NCBI GenBank assembly: GCA_037833965.1
Contig: AP031357.1
Span: 578,001 to 642,000 of the forward strand
Length of the DNA stretch: 64,000 nucleotides
Source of the DNA: Marchantia polymorpha subsp. ruderalis
Lineage: Eukaryota > Streptophyta > Marchantiopsida > Marchantiales > Marchantiaceae
Reading direction: 5' to 3'
The position numbers and the translations under genes are program-made. Of the stretch, positions 23,750-36,659 are shown one piece after another; positions within the stretch are counted from its first letter, which is position 1; the number at the start of each line of letters is the position of its first letter. The notes under the pieces are model-generated. The model searched no databases. It was given only the letters and a program-made list of their open reading frames with translations, and was not told where the DNA came from.

Positions 23750-26700
23750 ACAAACAATCACTTTGTGGTTAACATTTTATCCCGCTATAACGTTACCCAC
23801 AAACCGAAGTCCACGTGTCGGCTGGACACGTGGACGTGGGCCTAAGACCGACATTGAGTTGATTCGAACCACTACTGAGGAAAACCAGACCAATTATATT
23901 GAAGAATTACAAAATTCAACCTACTTTACTCGTTTATATAAGATATGATTATTTTCAATGATATTTATATACAGTAGGTCTATAAATTAGTACATTTATA
24001 CTTTCATATATTTGTTACCCTCAAACTTCACCTTCTTTAATGTGATATATTAGCAATTTATGTATAATCTTAGAACAAGCGGACACTGAAATGTGAACAT
24101 ATGGATAACTAGAGTTTCACAATTCTCTGCAATTTTCAAATAGAACTAACCTATTTCACTAGCTGAATTATCCATTGCAAGATACTAGCATATTGCTGGC
24201 AATCCAATAATTCAGCATTCAAAATTTGAAGGAATTGGAGATAAAGTCATCCACTATATACATGCACAGATGCTTCTAATCTAGCAAGAACTATTTCTCG
24301 CTATCCTTAAAGCTCTAGGTAGATGACATTTCTCCTTCATTTTTTTTTTTCTTACAAAAGGAATTGTTTTCCGAACAAGCCAGACTCGAACAACTAACAA
24401 GGGAGGAGGGAGGCTGAGACCTCAGTCGCGTAAATTTCACCTTTCTCTATTTACGAAATGATTCACGAACTTCTATCATGAATTTGTAGCTTTCAATTGA
24501 CCATGATGAATGCTATCGATCAGCTGGGCACATCTTTAAAAAAAGAGCAGAGGAATATAGACACTAAAATGTTTGTTCATCTTGACCACCTCCTGGAGCT
24601 GCTTTCCGTCTGAGACTTGGAGGAGCATGCACCATAGTCATAGGTGCTGAACTGCTGCAGTGCATGAGGCGCTGGATTTGGACCTTCCAAAATATTCCAT
24701 CGCAGATGAAAGTGGAAGCCATGCACAGACAGGTAAAGAAAGCAAGGAGCCAGCAGCTGTTCCATTACTGGACTTTAGAACTAGGCCTAACACCCAACAT
24801 GCAGTGCTGAATTGAGCTGAGATACAGAATCCACTTTTTCATCTTCAGTAAATCTCCCGTGGCTTATTTTCCCAAATGGAGACAGCAGATAAAAGGAGAT
24901 CACTTCCTCTCCGACCGTTAAGGCCTGAAGTAGATTTTCAGTGGGTTGAACAATATCATAACATTTTACATTCCTTAGTCAAACTATTAGTTGAATATTT
25001 TAAAAAATCTGAACAAAGCTGATCTGTAACAGATGTAAAGGTGAAACAAGGGACTCGCATTAGTACGAAAGTATTGCATTAGTCTGATCCTTGCAACACT
25101 AACGATCACTGCTCTGGCAGAGTCAGAATGGCTGTGGAGAGAAAATCTGATACGCAAAAAGGAAGGTGCTGCAAAAGCTGCTGGCGTCAAAGGCCCAGAG
25201 TCGCTTCGAGCTGATTGCTGGATCAATTGGAACTCGTTGTGCAGATGCTGTGGGAGAATAGTACGCTGGCCCTCTAGGGTTCCTGATGTTCTCCATAGAT
25301 CGACCTCTGCAGCACGAGTAGCGAGGCTGGGGCTGTCAGTCTGGCGCAGCCCCTGTGCTTGGTGTTGGCAGTGCCAGCTTCACTTGTCCATGATAGAACA
25401 TGCAGATCTACCTGCACAGTTGGCAGATGCAGACAGATGAATCTGCCAGAATAATAAACGTGAGTATCGCTGATGTAAAGGGACTGGTGATATGCCCATA
25501 GTCCCTTGACCAACACGAGGATATGAAAAGCACATTGGCACCCAAATATATCTTGTGTACTGCTACGAAAGTCAGATGAGCCCAGAATATCGTCCTTGCA
25601 TCAAGTAGTCCCACTTTTACTCTCAAAAATAACATCTCTCAGGAATTTGCCTGAATGCACTAGACAAGTAGAAGATATTTCAGACTCTAGGAAACGTAAC
25701 ATCACTTTGTGGTCACCCTGAATGTGGAAGAAATCTTGAGTAAGGGCACACCCGATCTATATCACTGCTCGGCTTCCCAGATTTACAACTCCTGGCTTTC
25801 TTCTCATGTGCTGCAGTGCCTGGACAAGGGCTTTCTACTTTTAGGCCTTTAGTGATTAAGTACCAAGCTAACATCGAAGTCGCAAAAACTCTTACTTGAC
25901 AAGTTCATAACCGTTTCAGCTGAATCGATGGAGATAATTTTACCATTTTCTTGATTCATTGGTGAACATGGAATTTTGCTCTGTTCGTCCCCATTGCGGC
26001 ACACGATTGTACCGCGGGGACATGTTCAAGGAATTAAGGAATACGTTGTCGACACGGCGGGTAAGGGTAGTGCCTGTTTGCCTGGCAATACTATCGTTTG
26101 CAAACACATATCAAATTTAAATTCTAGCTTCATCTTCGAGTCTGGCCTCCGAACATGGATTGGATCCACTGTACAGAGGATCTGGAGTATTGCAGGAACC
26201 AAACAGCGGTTTCAGGATAAGTAATGCATTTCTGGATTGAGTACTTGTCAGGATGTACGAGTTTGCTCATCTTGGCAATCATCGAGGTTTGACTGTGCTT
26301 ATGTGTATGTCAACAAGTGTCCTCGATATGGTCGCTGTCATGAGTACTTTCTGGCTGTGACGTACTTATATATCTACTAGATCTGGCACGGGCTGTGGGT
26401 CAGAGTTACCTACAGTGGATGTACCTGACACAAAACAGAACGTTGAGATTGCATGTGCATCTGTAGCCTCTCCCCGAAGGCACGCAGAGCATTCGATGAC
26501 CTCCCTCGTGGAGTTGTCTGAACGCGGCGCCAGGTACGGGATGCTTATCTAAAGAAGCATAAAATTGGATTATGACTACGGACATTGCCTTCATTCATGT
26601 TTATGTGTATCCATATCTACACCAGCACATACAGCCTACAGCACCATTGCGTCATTGACTGTCACTGCTACGTGGACCAAAAACGACTTCGTGTACAAGG

Positions 26701-27500
26701 AGCACCGGACTCCATTGCAGCTGGCGATGTTATCTGCTGAATCTATACGGAATTTAGCATTCACATGAAAAATTTCCCGTACACAAGTGATCGTGTGACG
26801 ACTGGACAAGAAACTCCAAAAAATTTAAATTTCTTCCCAGGAGGAGCGTATAGCACCATTTACTAAGAAAAGGAGAAAGTCAGTCTAATACGAGGTCTGA
26901 AAATTGCCATGAAGGAAATCGGGTAAGCTTAACGTGCTGCTTCAAGGTGTTCCCAATCTCTTTCAATAAGTAACATCTCTTATTCGCACTATTTCACAAC
27001 CTATCTAAACTCATACCCCACTCGTCTGCACATGCGGAGGGAACCCCAACTTTCAGCATTCGTCTGCTAATACCCACCCGAGCTCGCATTACATCCTAAG
27101 AATTAATGTTTACCCGCTTAATGGCATAATTGCCCTTAAAGTAGCAATACACAAAAGGTATCCTAAGTTGTAGACGTGCTTCTCCTAATTGACTGAAACC
27201 AACTACGCCAGTTGGAAAGATTCTACTCTGATCACATACGTACAAAGACTCGCCGTTTGCTTTTGAAGGAGCACAAACCCATCGATGGAGCTTCACTCTA
27301 GTTCTCTAAAATGTTCAGTACATATCGACAATGTGAACTCCACACCAAAACCTACCACGAGAAAGACTCTCTGCAGAAGCCTGCAGAAAAATCAATGACA
27401 TTTTGCTGAAACATCTACATGACGCCATGTCAAGTGTTGACAAAAATATTCCCTACTTTGATCCACACCGACGACCTCGATTCTGCGCACAACAACAGAG
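23750..27500. other. Region without resolved gene
   Basis: Moderate-GC sequence between the bHLH exon and the COV1-like gene. Open frames of 60-80 codons occur on both strands (for example 24577-24765 minus, 24987-25226 minus, 25976-26224 plus) without recognisable domains. It may hold upstream bHLH exons or the long 3' flank of the COV1-like gene. Confidence 0.35.
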
Positions 27501-27538
27501 GGTTTTTTCCAAAATTCGAATCTGTCATGTTTCATTCA

Positions 27539-30500
27539 TCATCTGGGAGGTAAAACCCTGGCCCCTCTGTCGTTTCCAACTCCCCTTCGGTCGGCAGCAA
27601 TAATGGGTGCAATTACTTGTGGCATCGACATTCCCCCCGATACGACGATTTCTGCACGGGAGTTTCAAACACAAGTTGGTCACGCGAGCATAGCAGCAGG
27701 TATTCCTGGTGTTTCCGTCCTTACATGTAATGGCACGTCTGTTCCCCGTAGGAAGGAAAATGCTAGCTTTCTTATTTCCAAGTTGAAGGAACATTGTGGA
27801 CTACGGCTATACTTGTAGCATGTTTCAGCATAAAAACGTTTCTACTATGCATAGTGTAGTAAGGTTGATATACGTTATAAGCACAACAAAAAAGATCGTT
27901 CCCCGAATAATTAGCTTCAGCAAACCACAGAGAAATAGATCAAGCGGCTGAAATATAGAAAAAACTCAAGCAACTGGAAGGTTATAGAGTCAAACCGATT
28001 CCCTCTCGTACTGAAAGATTAGGCCGTATGACCTCCCTTGAACCAACGAGGAAAATGTCGCCAATATACAGATGGTTGGTGGGGACATAAACGCTACACA
28101 GCTCTTCATCCCCTGTTTCGTTCTGTTTACAGGAAACAAAAACCAAGGATGAGACTATTGCACTGTAGCAACATACCCAAAACAGGATAAATATACCACA
28201 CATAAGCGTTGAGTTGATTCGTGCAGAAAAGTTTCAAGTTGTTCACGCGATATGTATGCTAGATAACCCTGTAGAATTTTACTCTGATCGTTACGGCCTT
28301 GAAAATACTTTGTTCAAGTTTGTAATGTAAACCACCTAAGAACAGCTGTAGTCATCAATCTCGCCTGAAAACAAGTCTTCTCACCAACTAATCTCGACCT
28401 ACCTTACGCATAGAAGAAACATACCTGAAGGACTAGTGTAGATGTGATAAACCCAATGGCATATTCCCCTACTCGAGGATGACGAATTATAGCTACCTCC
28501 TTAAAAGCCTGGGTGTTTTGATCTGAAAAAACGTCAAAACTCGACAACATGAGTTGCCTGTGTCTTCCGCTACCTGAAATCTAAAGCTAGAGAAGTCGGA
28601 CACATACTTCTCATATACTTCCGAACCATGCTCAGGGTTAGAACGCTACTAATGGTTCGCAAGAAGAGTATTGAATGTAGAGGGCAGATTAGTTTTCGTT
28701 TCATATTTACCAAAAGTGGTCAATCAGCAAAATATACGGTTACCGTTCAGTAGGGACTCGATGTATTAACAAGGACCAAATAACGTTTGCATCCAACTCA
28801 ACTTTCATGACTAACCACCAAGCTGCGAATATTTTACCCCTTGAATATACATACAATACTTCCTGACGGGGTGAGAACGGAGAAATGCGAGTTGCGTTTC
28901 ATTTCACAAACTGGTGAATATTTATCGAATGCAATCCGACGACATCTGTAACGGTGTTACGCTTACATCTCATTTATGTTTTAGAATCTCAGATTTTTTA
29001 TATCTGAGATTCTAAAATATAACAAACAATAGATACGTCTCGTATCTATTGCCAGCTGAGGAACAAAGTCTACGTTCTAACCAAAACCTTCACACATCCG
29101 GACTCAATTACAGGTGAACATGTCTTCAGTTCTTCACAAATTAATTTAACGACATTCCTTTAGTCGGGTATAAGAACTAAAATCACGGGCCCAAAGTTTC
29201 ATTAAGTGCAGGGCACGTCAGGCCTAAATCTTACAAATTCGAAGAATCACCATCACGCGCTGGAAATAGAGCTAGTTCCACCTTACCTGGGGATATGGCT
29301 GCACTAATCTGTTTCGAAGCAGAATATATGTGTTTCACTAATGGCATGCGCTTGATAAACCACTCTCCCATCCAGAGAACCGATGAACCAATCCACGAGG
29401 ATACAAACACACCGACCAAGAAGATGAAGATGATGGAAGTAAGAAAGCCTACGCCTGCGAAGAGTATCGCACAAATAGCATATGTCAGTAACAATCGACA
29501 CAAAACAAAATAAAGGTCAAGTGTCCTACAAAATAACATAAGAAATTCCACAGTAATAACACTTTTTATAGAAAACCACCCTCAACACATGTAGGAGACG
29601 GTCAAGATAAGAAAGTATTTGAGCAAAGCAAACATGCCCCGTGCATCTCAACATCTCTATGACCAAAACTTGATCTAAAACCCGTGGTTCAGAGGTAAAA
29701 AACTATGAAGGAATCAAGTGCTCCCAAAGCCAGAAGTGCATACTAACTTTCAGAGGAAATTTTTACTTTTTTTCTGGTCATGACCCTATATGACCAGAAT
29801 TAGTCCACATATTCATGGCAATATACTGCTAATTTATTTTAAAATGAGGAGTCTACTTACCAAAAACATGGACACCCAGCGCTTTATAAACTGGTCTAAA
29901 GAACCCGTCGAAGAATGCGATGAACCACCACGTCACGTAGAAAGTAATTGCTATCGGGAACAGGATCACACTGCATTACATACAGCAGTAAGTTACTTTA
30001 TTCTCTCCTCTGACGTGAAAATACAAACATTATTAAGTCCGCCGCAGAATTACAGCCCTCGTAAAGAAATGCCAATCCTTTATTCTCGACGTCACAACCT
30101 TTGCCGGGATTTATGAAACAAGGAAGTAGTAACCACGTTACAGTACAATGACTTAAACAGAGTGAAACAAAGATAGTGACTTGCGTGAACTTCCAGATAG
30201 ACAACCATATCTGTAAGTTACGAAATGAAGAGAATCCAAGTACAGGATGCAAGGAGATGAAGAACATACCAGCCGCTCATGAACTTCTTAGATGCCCAAC
30301 TCTGAAGAACAGCATAGAAAGCCTGCAAAGGTATACACTTCTTGTGAATAAGAATATCGTGCTTCGAGAAGATATACAAGGTGCAGAGCTCGCAAACCAA
30401 GAGAAAGAGTCGGGATCGAAATAAGTACAAGGTCGTAAGTGGATCAGAATTCGCCACAATATAACGGGAGGTACATCATGTGTACCAAGGAGTAAAAGAC

Positions 30501-31752
30501 GGTTTGAAAAAGGTTCATGGCAAAAGGATCAAGCTTGCACTCGTCATGAGCAGCCCTCAGCATGAAAACAAGCTGCTCTCGGCAGGTTTTAAAAAAAAGT
30601 GCTACCGACTACAAGACTCAAATATTGACTTTGCAACACGGACAACCAAGTTCATCATTAAGCTGCAAAGATACGATCTTACTCAATCAGTTTCGGGATG
30701 AATAGGTTATAGATTGATTCATGGCTTTCGCAGTCAGGAAGTAAACCTTATGCGTCAGACTATGGTGGCAATAACTGCGTTGAAAGCCACTACTACTCTT
30801 GGTGGGAAACAACATCGTGAAACGATTGCCGTTGCTCCTATTCACAGCACCGGAAAATAAATGGATTTCATGTTTTATACCTGCATGAGATCCATGACAA
30901 GCAGTAAAACACGTACTCACATTACGATGACTTCTTGACATAGTCTCTCGACGTCCGTATAACCCTTTTTGAAATTAGAACAGAGAACCAGAATGACAGC
31001 TCATGTGCTTCCGACATCATGGATTGGAAATTACCGAACTGACCCGAGCATATGCTGTCAATCCTTCGAATACGGGTCATGTGTGCCCTAAGCAATTTGG
31101 CTGCGCCAAGGAGAGGGGCAACAAATTACATCTATTTGAATTCGTTTCGACCTTGAATTTGTGATTAGCTTAAGCTCTTCATCGTCATCGTTAAACTACT
31201 GATGGTAAGTATGAGATTCAGCTCTTCTCGTCCCATAGAGAGAAAAGTCTCGAGAAAAGAACCGATCGGAATCTAGGGTTTCTACCGCTTCAATCAACCG
31301 CGTTTCCAACTCGCCTGTCATATCCCTTCAACTGTAACATCGGGCCGATCGCCAGGATTTTCTTCCAAGTGTGAGAAATGTCCTTAATTAATCAGGGCAA
31401 TCGCACACTGAAGTTTTGAGAAGCAGGGAGCAAGACTCCAAGTATTTCAGACAACAGAGAGAAAGATTACATGCAAACGCTAAGACGAGTTCGCTCGCCT
31501 CAGGAGGAACTTCAAGCAACCAAGTAACGCCCAAAAGATGAGGAGCAATCAACAGCAGAAGTTGTAAATCATACAAAACAGTAAGAGCCTGAAATAGCCA
31601 ACCTCACGGCCTGCATGATAGCCGGAATGCTGAGGGGGTCCGGCTTTGAGCGGGTCTTCCACATCCTCTACATGACTCTGCATCAGGAGTTCCCTGTCTC
31701 CCAAAACCCGTGTCCCTAGGGTGGAGGAGGTAGCCGCCTTATCATCCCCCAT
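27539..31752 (-). CDS. COV1/LCV-like membrane protein (DUF502), 7 exons
   Basis: Integral membrane protein of the CONTINUOUS VASCULAR RING family; COV1 in Arabidopsis affects stem vascular patterning and relatives act in the endomembrane system. Exons on the minus strand: 31603-31752, 30270-30322, 29861-29970, 29287-29454, 28425-28522, 27996-28122, 27539-27651. All junctions are GT-AG and the phases join to 819 nt (272 residues), close to the family's length. The N-terminus (MGDDKAATSS) is polar. Exon 2 has SKKFMSG. Exons 3-4 hold two hydrophobic segments with TWWFIAFFDGFF and FLTSIIFIFLVGVFVSSWIG, then GEWFIKRMPLVKHIYSASKQ. Exon 5 has EVAIIRHPRVGEYA, exon 6 GDEELCSVYVPTNHLYIGD, exon 7 VVSGGMSMPQ. 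An in-frame ATG 77 codons upstream (31983) was not chosen because family proteins start near MGD. The first donor (GTTGGC) is weak. Confidence 0.93.
28979..29051. repeat. Two adjacent perfect hairpins in an intron
   Basis: Inside intron 4 of the COV1-like gene. The first has a perfect 16-bp stem (28979-28994 with 29002-29017) and a 7-base loop. Ten bases later a second has a perfect 11-bp stem (29027-29037 with 29041-29051) and a 3-base loop. Too short for a typical plant miRNA precursor; could be remnants of a foldback element. Confidence 0.9.
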
Positions 31753-33000
31753 GAGTGAACGACCGTTCTGTTGCAACCCTGCTTTTCTTTCTTCTCGCCG
31801 TTGGTAACTACCGGGCTCGTCTGATGACACGGGCCTGCCCTCTGAGCTACAACGAATTCCGCCTGTACTAGATTTTCTTGTCTTCACGGCCTGTTTGTTT
31901 AGGTAAGATGCACAGAATCCAGTATAAGCGCCCTCTTTCCGGCGAAAAACTAATGGTTCAATCTCGTGCGCGACGGGCTTCAAAACGAACGCAAAATGTT
32001 TCTCCCCCGCTCAGGAAGAATGCTGTCAGGTTTTCTTATGCCGCCATCGACTATGACAGAACGGTCCGCCTCTAAATTCCTCTTCCTCCCCGCCCCGCAA
32101 ACCAGCGCCGAACTCAGCTCTGCGCTCCTCGATCCACCACGGTCCGTCCTTCGTAATGAGGCACTCAATCAGAGAAACAATCTATCGATTTTTAAAACGT
32201 GAAATTCCACATCCATTCCCCGAACGAAAGATTCACCAAAACCTCCTGCGACATCGATGAGGTCCTTCTCTTCTCTCCTCTCCTTTCCTCTTCTTCTTCG
32301 ATGTATTACCAAAATGACCGGAGGGGAAGCAGACGCGGAGCACGCAATTCTCGGAAAGCAGCAAACACTACTCGGATCACTACCTTCTAGCCTCCCCGAG
32401 CGAGATGCCGGCAGATGACAACACTCGACGAATCACCAAAAACCCACTCCTCCCTCCTCCCTCCTTCCGGGCCCAGAGATCCACCAACGACCGACGACGA
32501 TGAACAACAACACCCCAAGAGCAACAGACACACACACAAATCGATCGTCGATTCCACCAACACACCACTCGCCCGCGACACCAACACCAACAACAGAGTC
32601 TGTACAGAGCAGCGCCCCACGAAACGGAGACGACGACGAACGCGGCGCTGAGTAATGCCGAGCTTCAGAGTCAAGCACCGCTCCCTCCCTCCCTCCCTCC
32701 CTTCCCCCGCCTCCGACCTGTGACCTGCCTCGAGAACACCGCACCACCGGAACCCTCGCCACCCGCGACTGGACAAGTCGCGTCGCCGACCGCTTGTGAC
32801 CGGCTTACCCATCGCGACGGACGAGACCGCAGCTCAAAATCTCCTTCCTCTCCTTCGGGCGCGTGTGGGTTCGAACCTCGCAAGCGACGGACCCCGACGT
32901 ACAGTTCAGTGTCAGAGATTAATGGTCGCAAACTTTGACTTAGGCAGATGATCTTTCATTTGAATTCGCTGTTTCTTATTCGTCGATCGGTGACACGATT
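31753..33000. other. GC-rich 5' flank of the COV1-like gene
   Basis: Upstream of the COV1-like start the sequence becomes GC- and CpG-rich and opens frames on both strands (32387-32812 and 32433-32762 minus, 32415-32651 plus). None resembles a known protein. Best read as 5' UTR and promoter of the minus-strand gene; a start site cannot be placed from sequence alone. Confidence 0.5.
32680..32705. repeat. CTCC microsatellite
   Basis: About six CTCC units in the GC-rich flank upstream of the COV1-like gene; GAGG on the gene's sense strand, a motif common in plant promoters and 5' UTRs. Confidence 0.9.
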
Positions 33001-35960
33001 GGCTCGGAGCGTCGTCCACGAGTACGGTCACTACGGTGGTATGTAGCGGTAGGTTTTTCCGCATTTTGGATGGGCTAATTAATGAGACTTTTTGGTGTTT
33101 AGTGCTCGTGTCTGCTGGCTTTAACTGGAACCTAACGCGAGGTAATTGGTGCAGTTGTCCTTTGTACGCTACCTCGTTGACTGCAAAATAGAGACGTGAA
33201 AAACAATTCTTCTGTACCTTTCCAAGGTGGAGTTTGAGTGAGGTTGTTAATATGTTCTGTGCTCCACGTCCATGTTTGCGCTCATAGATGTTCCGCTCCG
33301 GTTACAAAAGATTTATGCATGCGCATTTCTAATCATGTCAACTGATCTTTAGCGCCACTCCATTTGGTCCAGACCTTTGTGAACTGTTGTTGAAGTGATA
33401 GAATTTTTGCAATGATTTCATAGCTAGATACATGAGTACAATGGATCATGATATAGCCACTTATTTCGGCTTATGTAAAGGAGGTGAGACATGTCGTAAA
33501 GAGAACAAAATAGACGGTCGAATCTTGGTGTAATGTCCTAAAACATTCTAAACATTAAGTTGCATCCAAAGTTCTATGCAATCGGTACAGCACCGTAAAT
33601 GATGTAAACCTAATATTCAAGTTCATATCATTATTAGCATCCGTTGAGATCATCTTCATTTCATCAAAATACATAACTAACAAAATAAAAAAAAATAAAA
33701 AACACATACTAGTCCGGAAGTTTTCCGAATCAGCGTGGTGAGTTAAAATACGCCTTAGTAAATTACATGTTCGATAGCTAGTAATGGAAAGTAAAATCTA
33801 CAAATCCTAGTAAATGAAATTCTTTGAATGATAGATTATCACAAGAAAAACCAATTCACGTAGCAAAAATTGTGAACTCCCTATCCTCAGTGCATTAAAC
33901 CTAGGGGGTAATATAGTGCTAGCCCCAATCGCACCACTATATCCTTATCAAATGGTTTCAATCCTGTGACAAAAGGAATCATATTGTTCCGGGTCGTTCA
34001 AACGAGTAGGAATGTAATTTAATGATGTTCACCAAAGCCTGAGAACATATGGTGTTCTGGGATATTATATGCTTACAAAGTATTAGCTTTGAAAGAAGCA
34101 CAGTTGTATCATACCTTTCATGTGCATTGAAAAATCTTCACATTTGTCATTGACATAAGGTGAAAATATATTCGGTGCAGTACTACAACGATTCCCATCT
34201 ATGTTGTGATTATAATAGGGTCTAGCCCATCTTCCCCTTTGGTGTCATCCACGTCTTGATGTGGTCTTCCGATTCCTTTTTGTAATTTTCGTTGGTTAAT
34301 TGATTCTTATAAATATTTCCTAATGTAATTGCAGTCTTCTTCCGTTTTACCTTGACCACAATACGCTTTAAGGTAAGGTGTATCACTCAAGCCAAGAAAC
34401 CAACAATAAAACGATTTTATTAGTCTTAGTTATCAATTATGACAGTTCGTCTCGATTGTGCGTAAGGAGTTCAACTATTCATCATGAATACCTCAACTCT
34501 TTAAATAAAACACCATCTTATTCTTTGTAACTTTCTCACCATGGAGGAATAAAGTTTTTAAGGATTCCATTCAAACGGTTTTTCCTGTATGCGTAGTAGT
34601 ACAAAAGAACACTAAGTCTCCGAACATAGTTACTCTTCATGGGAATCAAACAGCATTTTGTATCTCACAACTCCATCAATGGGTTATTTGCTACGATTGA
34701 CAAGAGTTCTTTTTTATAATAATTTCAATCATGCTACAAGAAGCAGGTGAAGTAGATGAGCAAGAACCACAAGAAACTATCAAAAGCTAAAATGTGACGA
34801 TTCACAACTACAGGTTTTCTAAACACGAGAGGACCGAGAAGGATGGACCTCTTCTGCACCAATTATCATATTTATGGGAAATGCTGGGAAGCCAAGTGAG
34901 TAGTCGGATTATGGGTGATTTTGATCATTAAAATGATTTCAGATAGGAATCAAACACATATTCAAAAAAAAGTTATTATCTAATCAATTGCTGCGCCTCA
35001 ACTCAGATTTTGGGCGCTTTAGGATAAGATTGATGAGGGTCGTAGGGTTCAGAATTTCGTTTTCTCTTTAGCCCAAATTTTGGAAAATTGATCAATCATA
35101 AAATTATCGACGTTATGTATGCATTGTACATCAAAGAATATACACACGATATCGTAACCACCTTTTAAGCCATTGAGTGAAACAACAAATGTCTTCAACA
35201 TGAAATCAGATATATTTAATATGAAAAAAATTATCCAAAGGTAGATTTTTTTTTCTCAAGATAGAGAGATCTAACTATAATTCCCACATTCTGTGATGAG
35301 TTTTTTGGATGGTATGTTGATTTATGACATGTAATTTTGCTAAGTATATTGAATATTTATTATGAATATTAAAATTGAAAATCGGTATATCATATTACTA
35401 TTATTATGATGTAACCTAGTCCATGACATATTCCAAAACTTTTGTGCCCTGTTACTAGTGACTTAGCTCACAAAATACTAGAACTCCTAATGATCAGATT
35501 ATATATCTTCCGTGATCTATATGGAGAGGTACGTCCAAAGAGGATCAAGGTGTAATCCACAAGGAAATAGTGTTTGTAGCAAATAGAAAATAACAGAGGA
35601 AAATACACACTCTAGGTTCTCCAGCATGCGACACGATCCAAAGTTGCGAAGGTTGTGGCACACAAATCGCCAGTACACTTGTCTTAAATTCATCTGGGGA
35701 CTTTTAATTGGAATAACTTATTTGTACAGTCTGTAAGCATGGAGGAAACCACACCAAAATATCCAACCTGATCTGGTCAACGTGACCCGGAGAGCGTGAC
35801 GCCGCTCAATGCTTGCGTCCAGACGCTCCCCAGATCGTTCGTCGCAGATTTTTCTCGATGCATGTGATAAGGCTTGAAGTCGTGTACGTGATAACATGAT
35901 CCATACGGTCTGCTTGTACACCCATGACCTGGCCTGCCGGACGAGCCACTAATCAAGGCA
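33000..35960. other. Intergenic stretch, nothing recognised
   Basis: AT-rich sequence with no frame worth calling, no repeat ends and no RNA gene seen. Confidence 0.5.
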
Positions 35961-36318
35961 CACAAAATCAAGTCCCACTTCTAAACCCCCGCTCTTAGCG
36001 CAGGGCGGCAGAGCGGAAAGTTCGAAATTTCATCCTGCCCACCGGCTGGCGAAGCAGAGGCCGGAGCGGCACCAGCCGGTCAGTCGGTCTTTGGCTGTCA
36101 TATGTGTCATATGCAGCCCAATTACGGACCGGTGCTTTCCAGCTGTCACACAGGGAAGATTCGGATTGGGCTGCTTTGGACTTTACCCGAAGGTATAGCG
36201 ATGTGTACAGTCCAAGAAAACTGGCCGCGGTCGATTGACCCTCGAAGTGGCCCTGCGAGACGAATCTCTGCGGCATCGCCCGAGGATTGTTCCGTCGCGA
36301 TGAAACCTTTCCACGCTT

Positions 36319-36636
36319 TTGAACGCTTTGCTTGCATGCCCGCGCGCGGCCCCTGCCTGCCTTCGCCCGCTTTACTCGCTTGCTTCTCTCGAACGGGACT
36401 CCGCCCGCGAGGACCAACATGAAGACGACTCCCGCCAAGGGCCCGAGTCCGAGTCCGAGTCTCTCCCACCTTCGCAAAGAAGGCAGAAGCTCGTGAAGGA
36501 GGAGACCGCCGACGACGATGAGGACGAGGACGAGGACGGAAGAGTTCCTTTGCGCTTCGGCGAAACATTGAAGACCGAGAGGATGCGTGGTCTGACGGCC
36601 TTTCTCTCACCAATTCGAAGCGAGAAGATGGAGTAG
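36319..36636 (+). CDS. Doubtful small acidic ORF
   Basis: A 105-codon frame in a locally GC-rich patch (about 36000-36650). Its middle has a Ser/Glu stretch (PESESES) and an acidic run (DDDEDEDEDG), its end a basic-polar tail (TERMRGLTAFLSPIR). I recognise no family. Frames are also open on the other strand (36146-36655 and 35995-36477 minus), so GC-rich composition alone may explain it. It could equally be a 5' exon whose continuation I cannot place. Confidence 0.25.
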   Translation: MNALLACPRAAPACLRPLYSLASLERDSAREDQHEDDSRQGPESESESLPPSQRRQKLVKEETADDDEDEDEDGRVPLRFGETLKTERMRGLTAFLSPIRSEKME

Positions 36637-36659
36637 GCGAAGACCATTTGGTCAAACTT

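Noticed and set aside
28979-29017. miRNA precursor
   Set aside because: A 16-bp stem with a 7-base loop is too short for a plant pre-miRNA.
31753-31983. N-terminal extension of the COV1-like protein from the in-frame ATG at 31983
   Set aside because: Family members start at the MGD-type Met (31752); the extension shows no motif and lies in probable 5' UTR.
32387-32812. 141-codon minus-strand ORF in the GC-rich flank
   Set aside because: Low-complexity Gly/Arg/Ser-rich text with competing frames on both strands; expected in a CpG-rich promoter.
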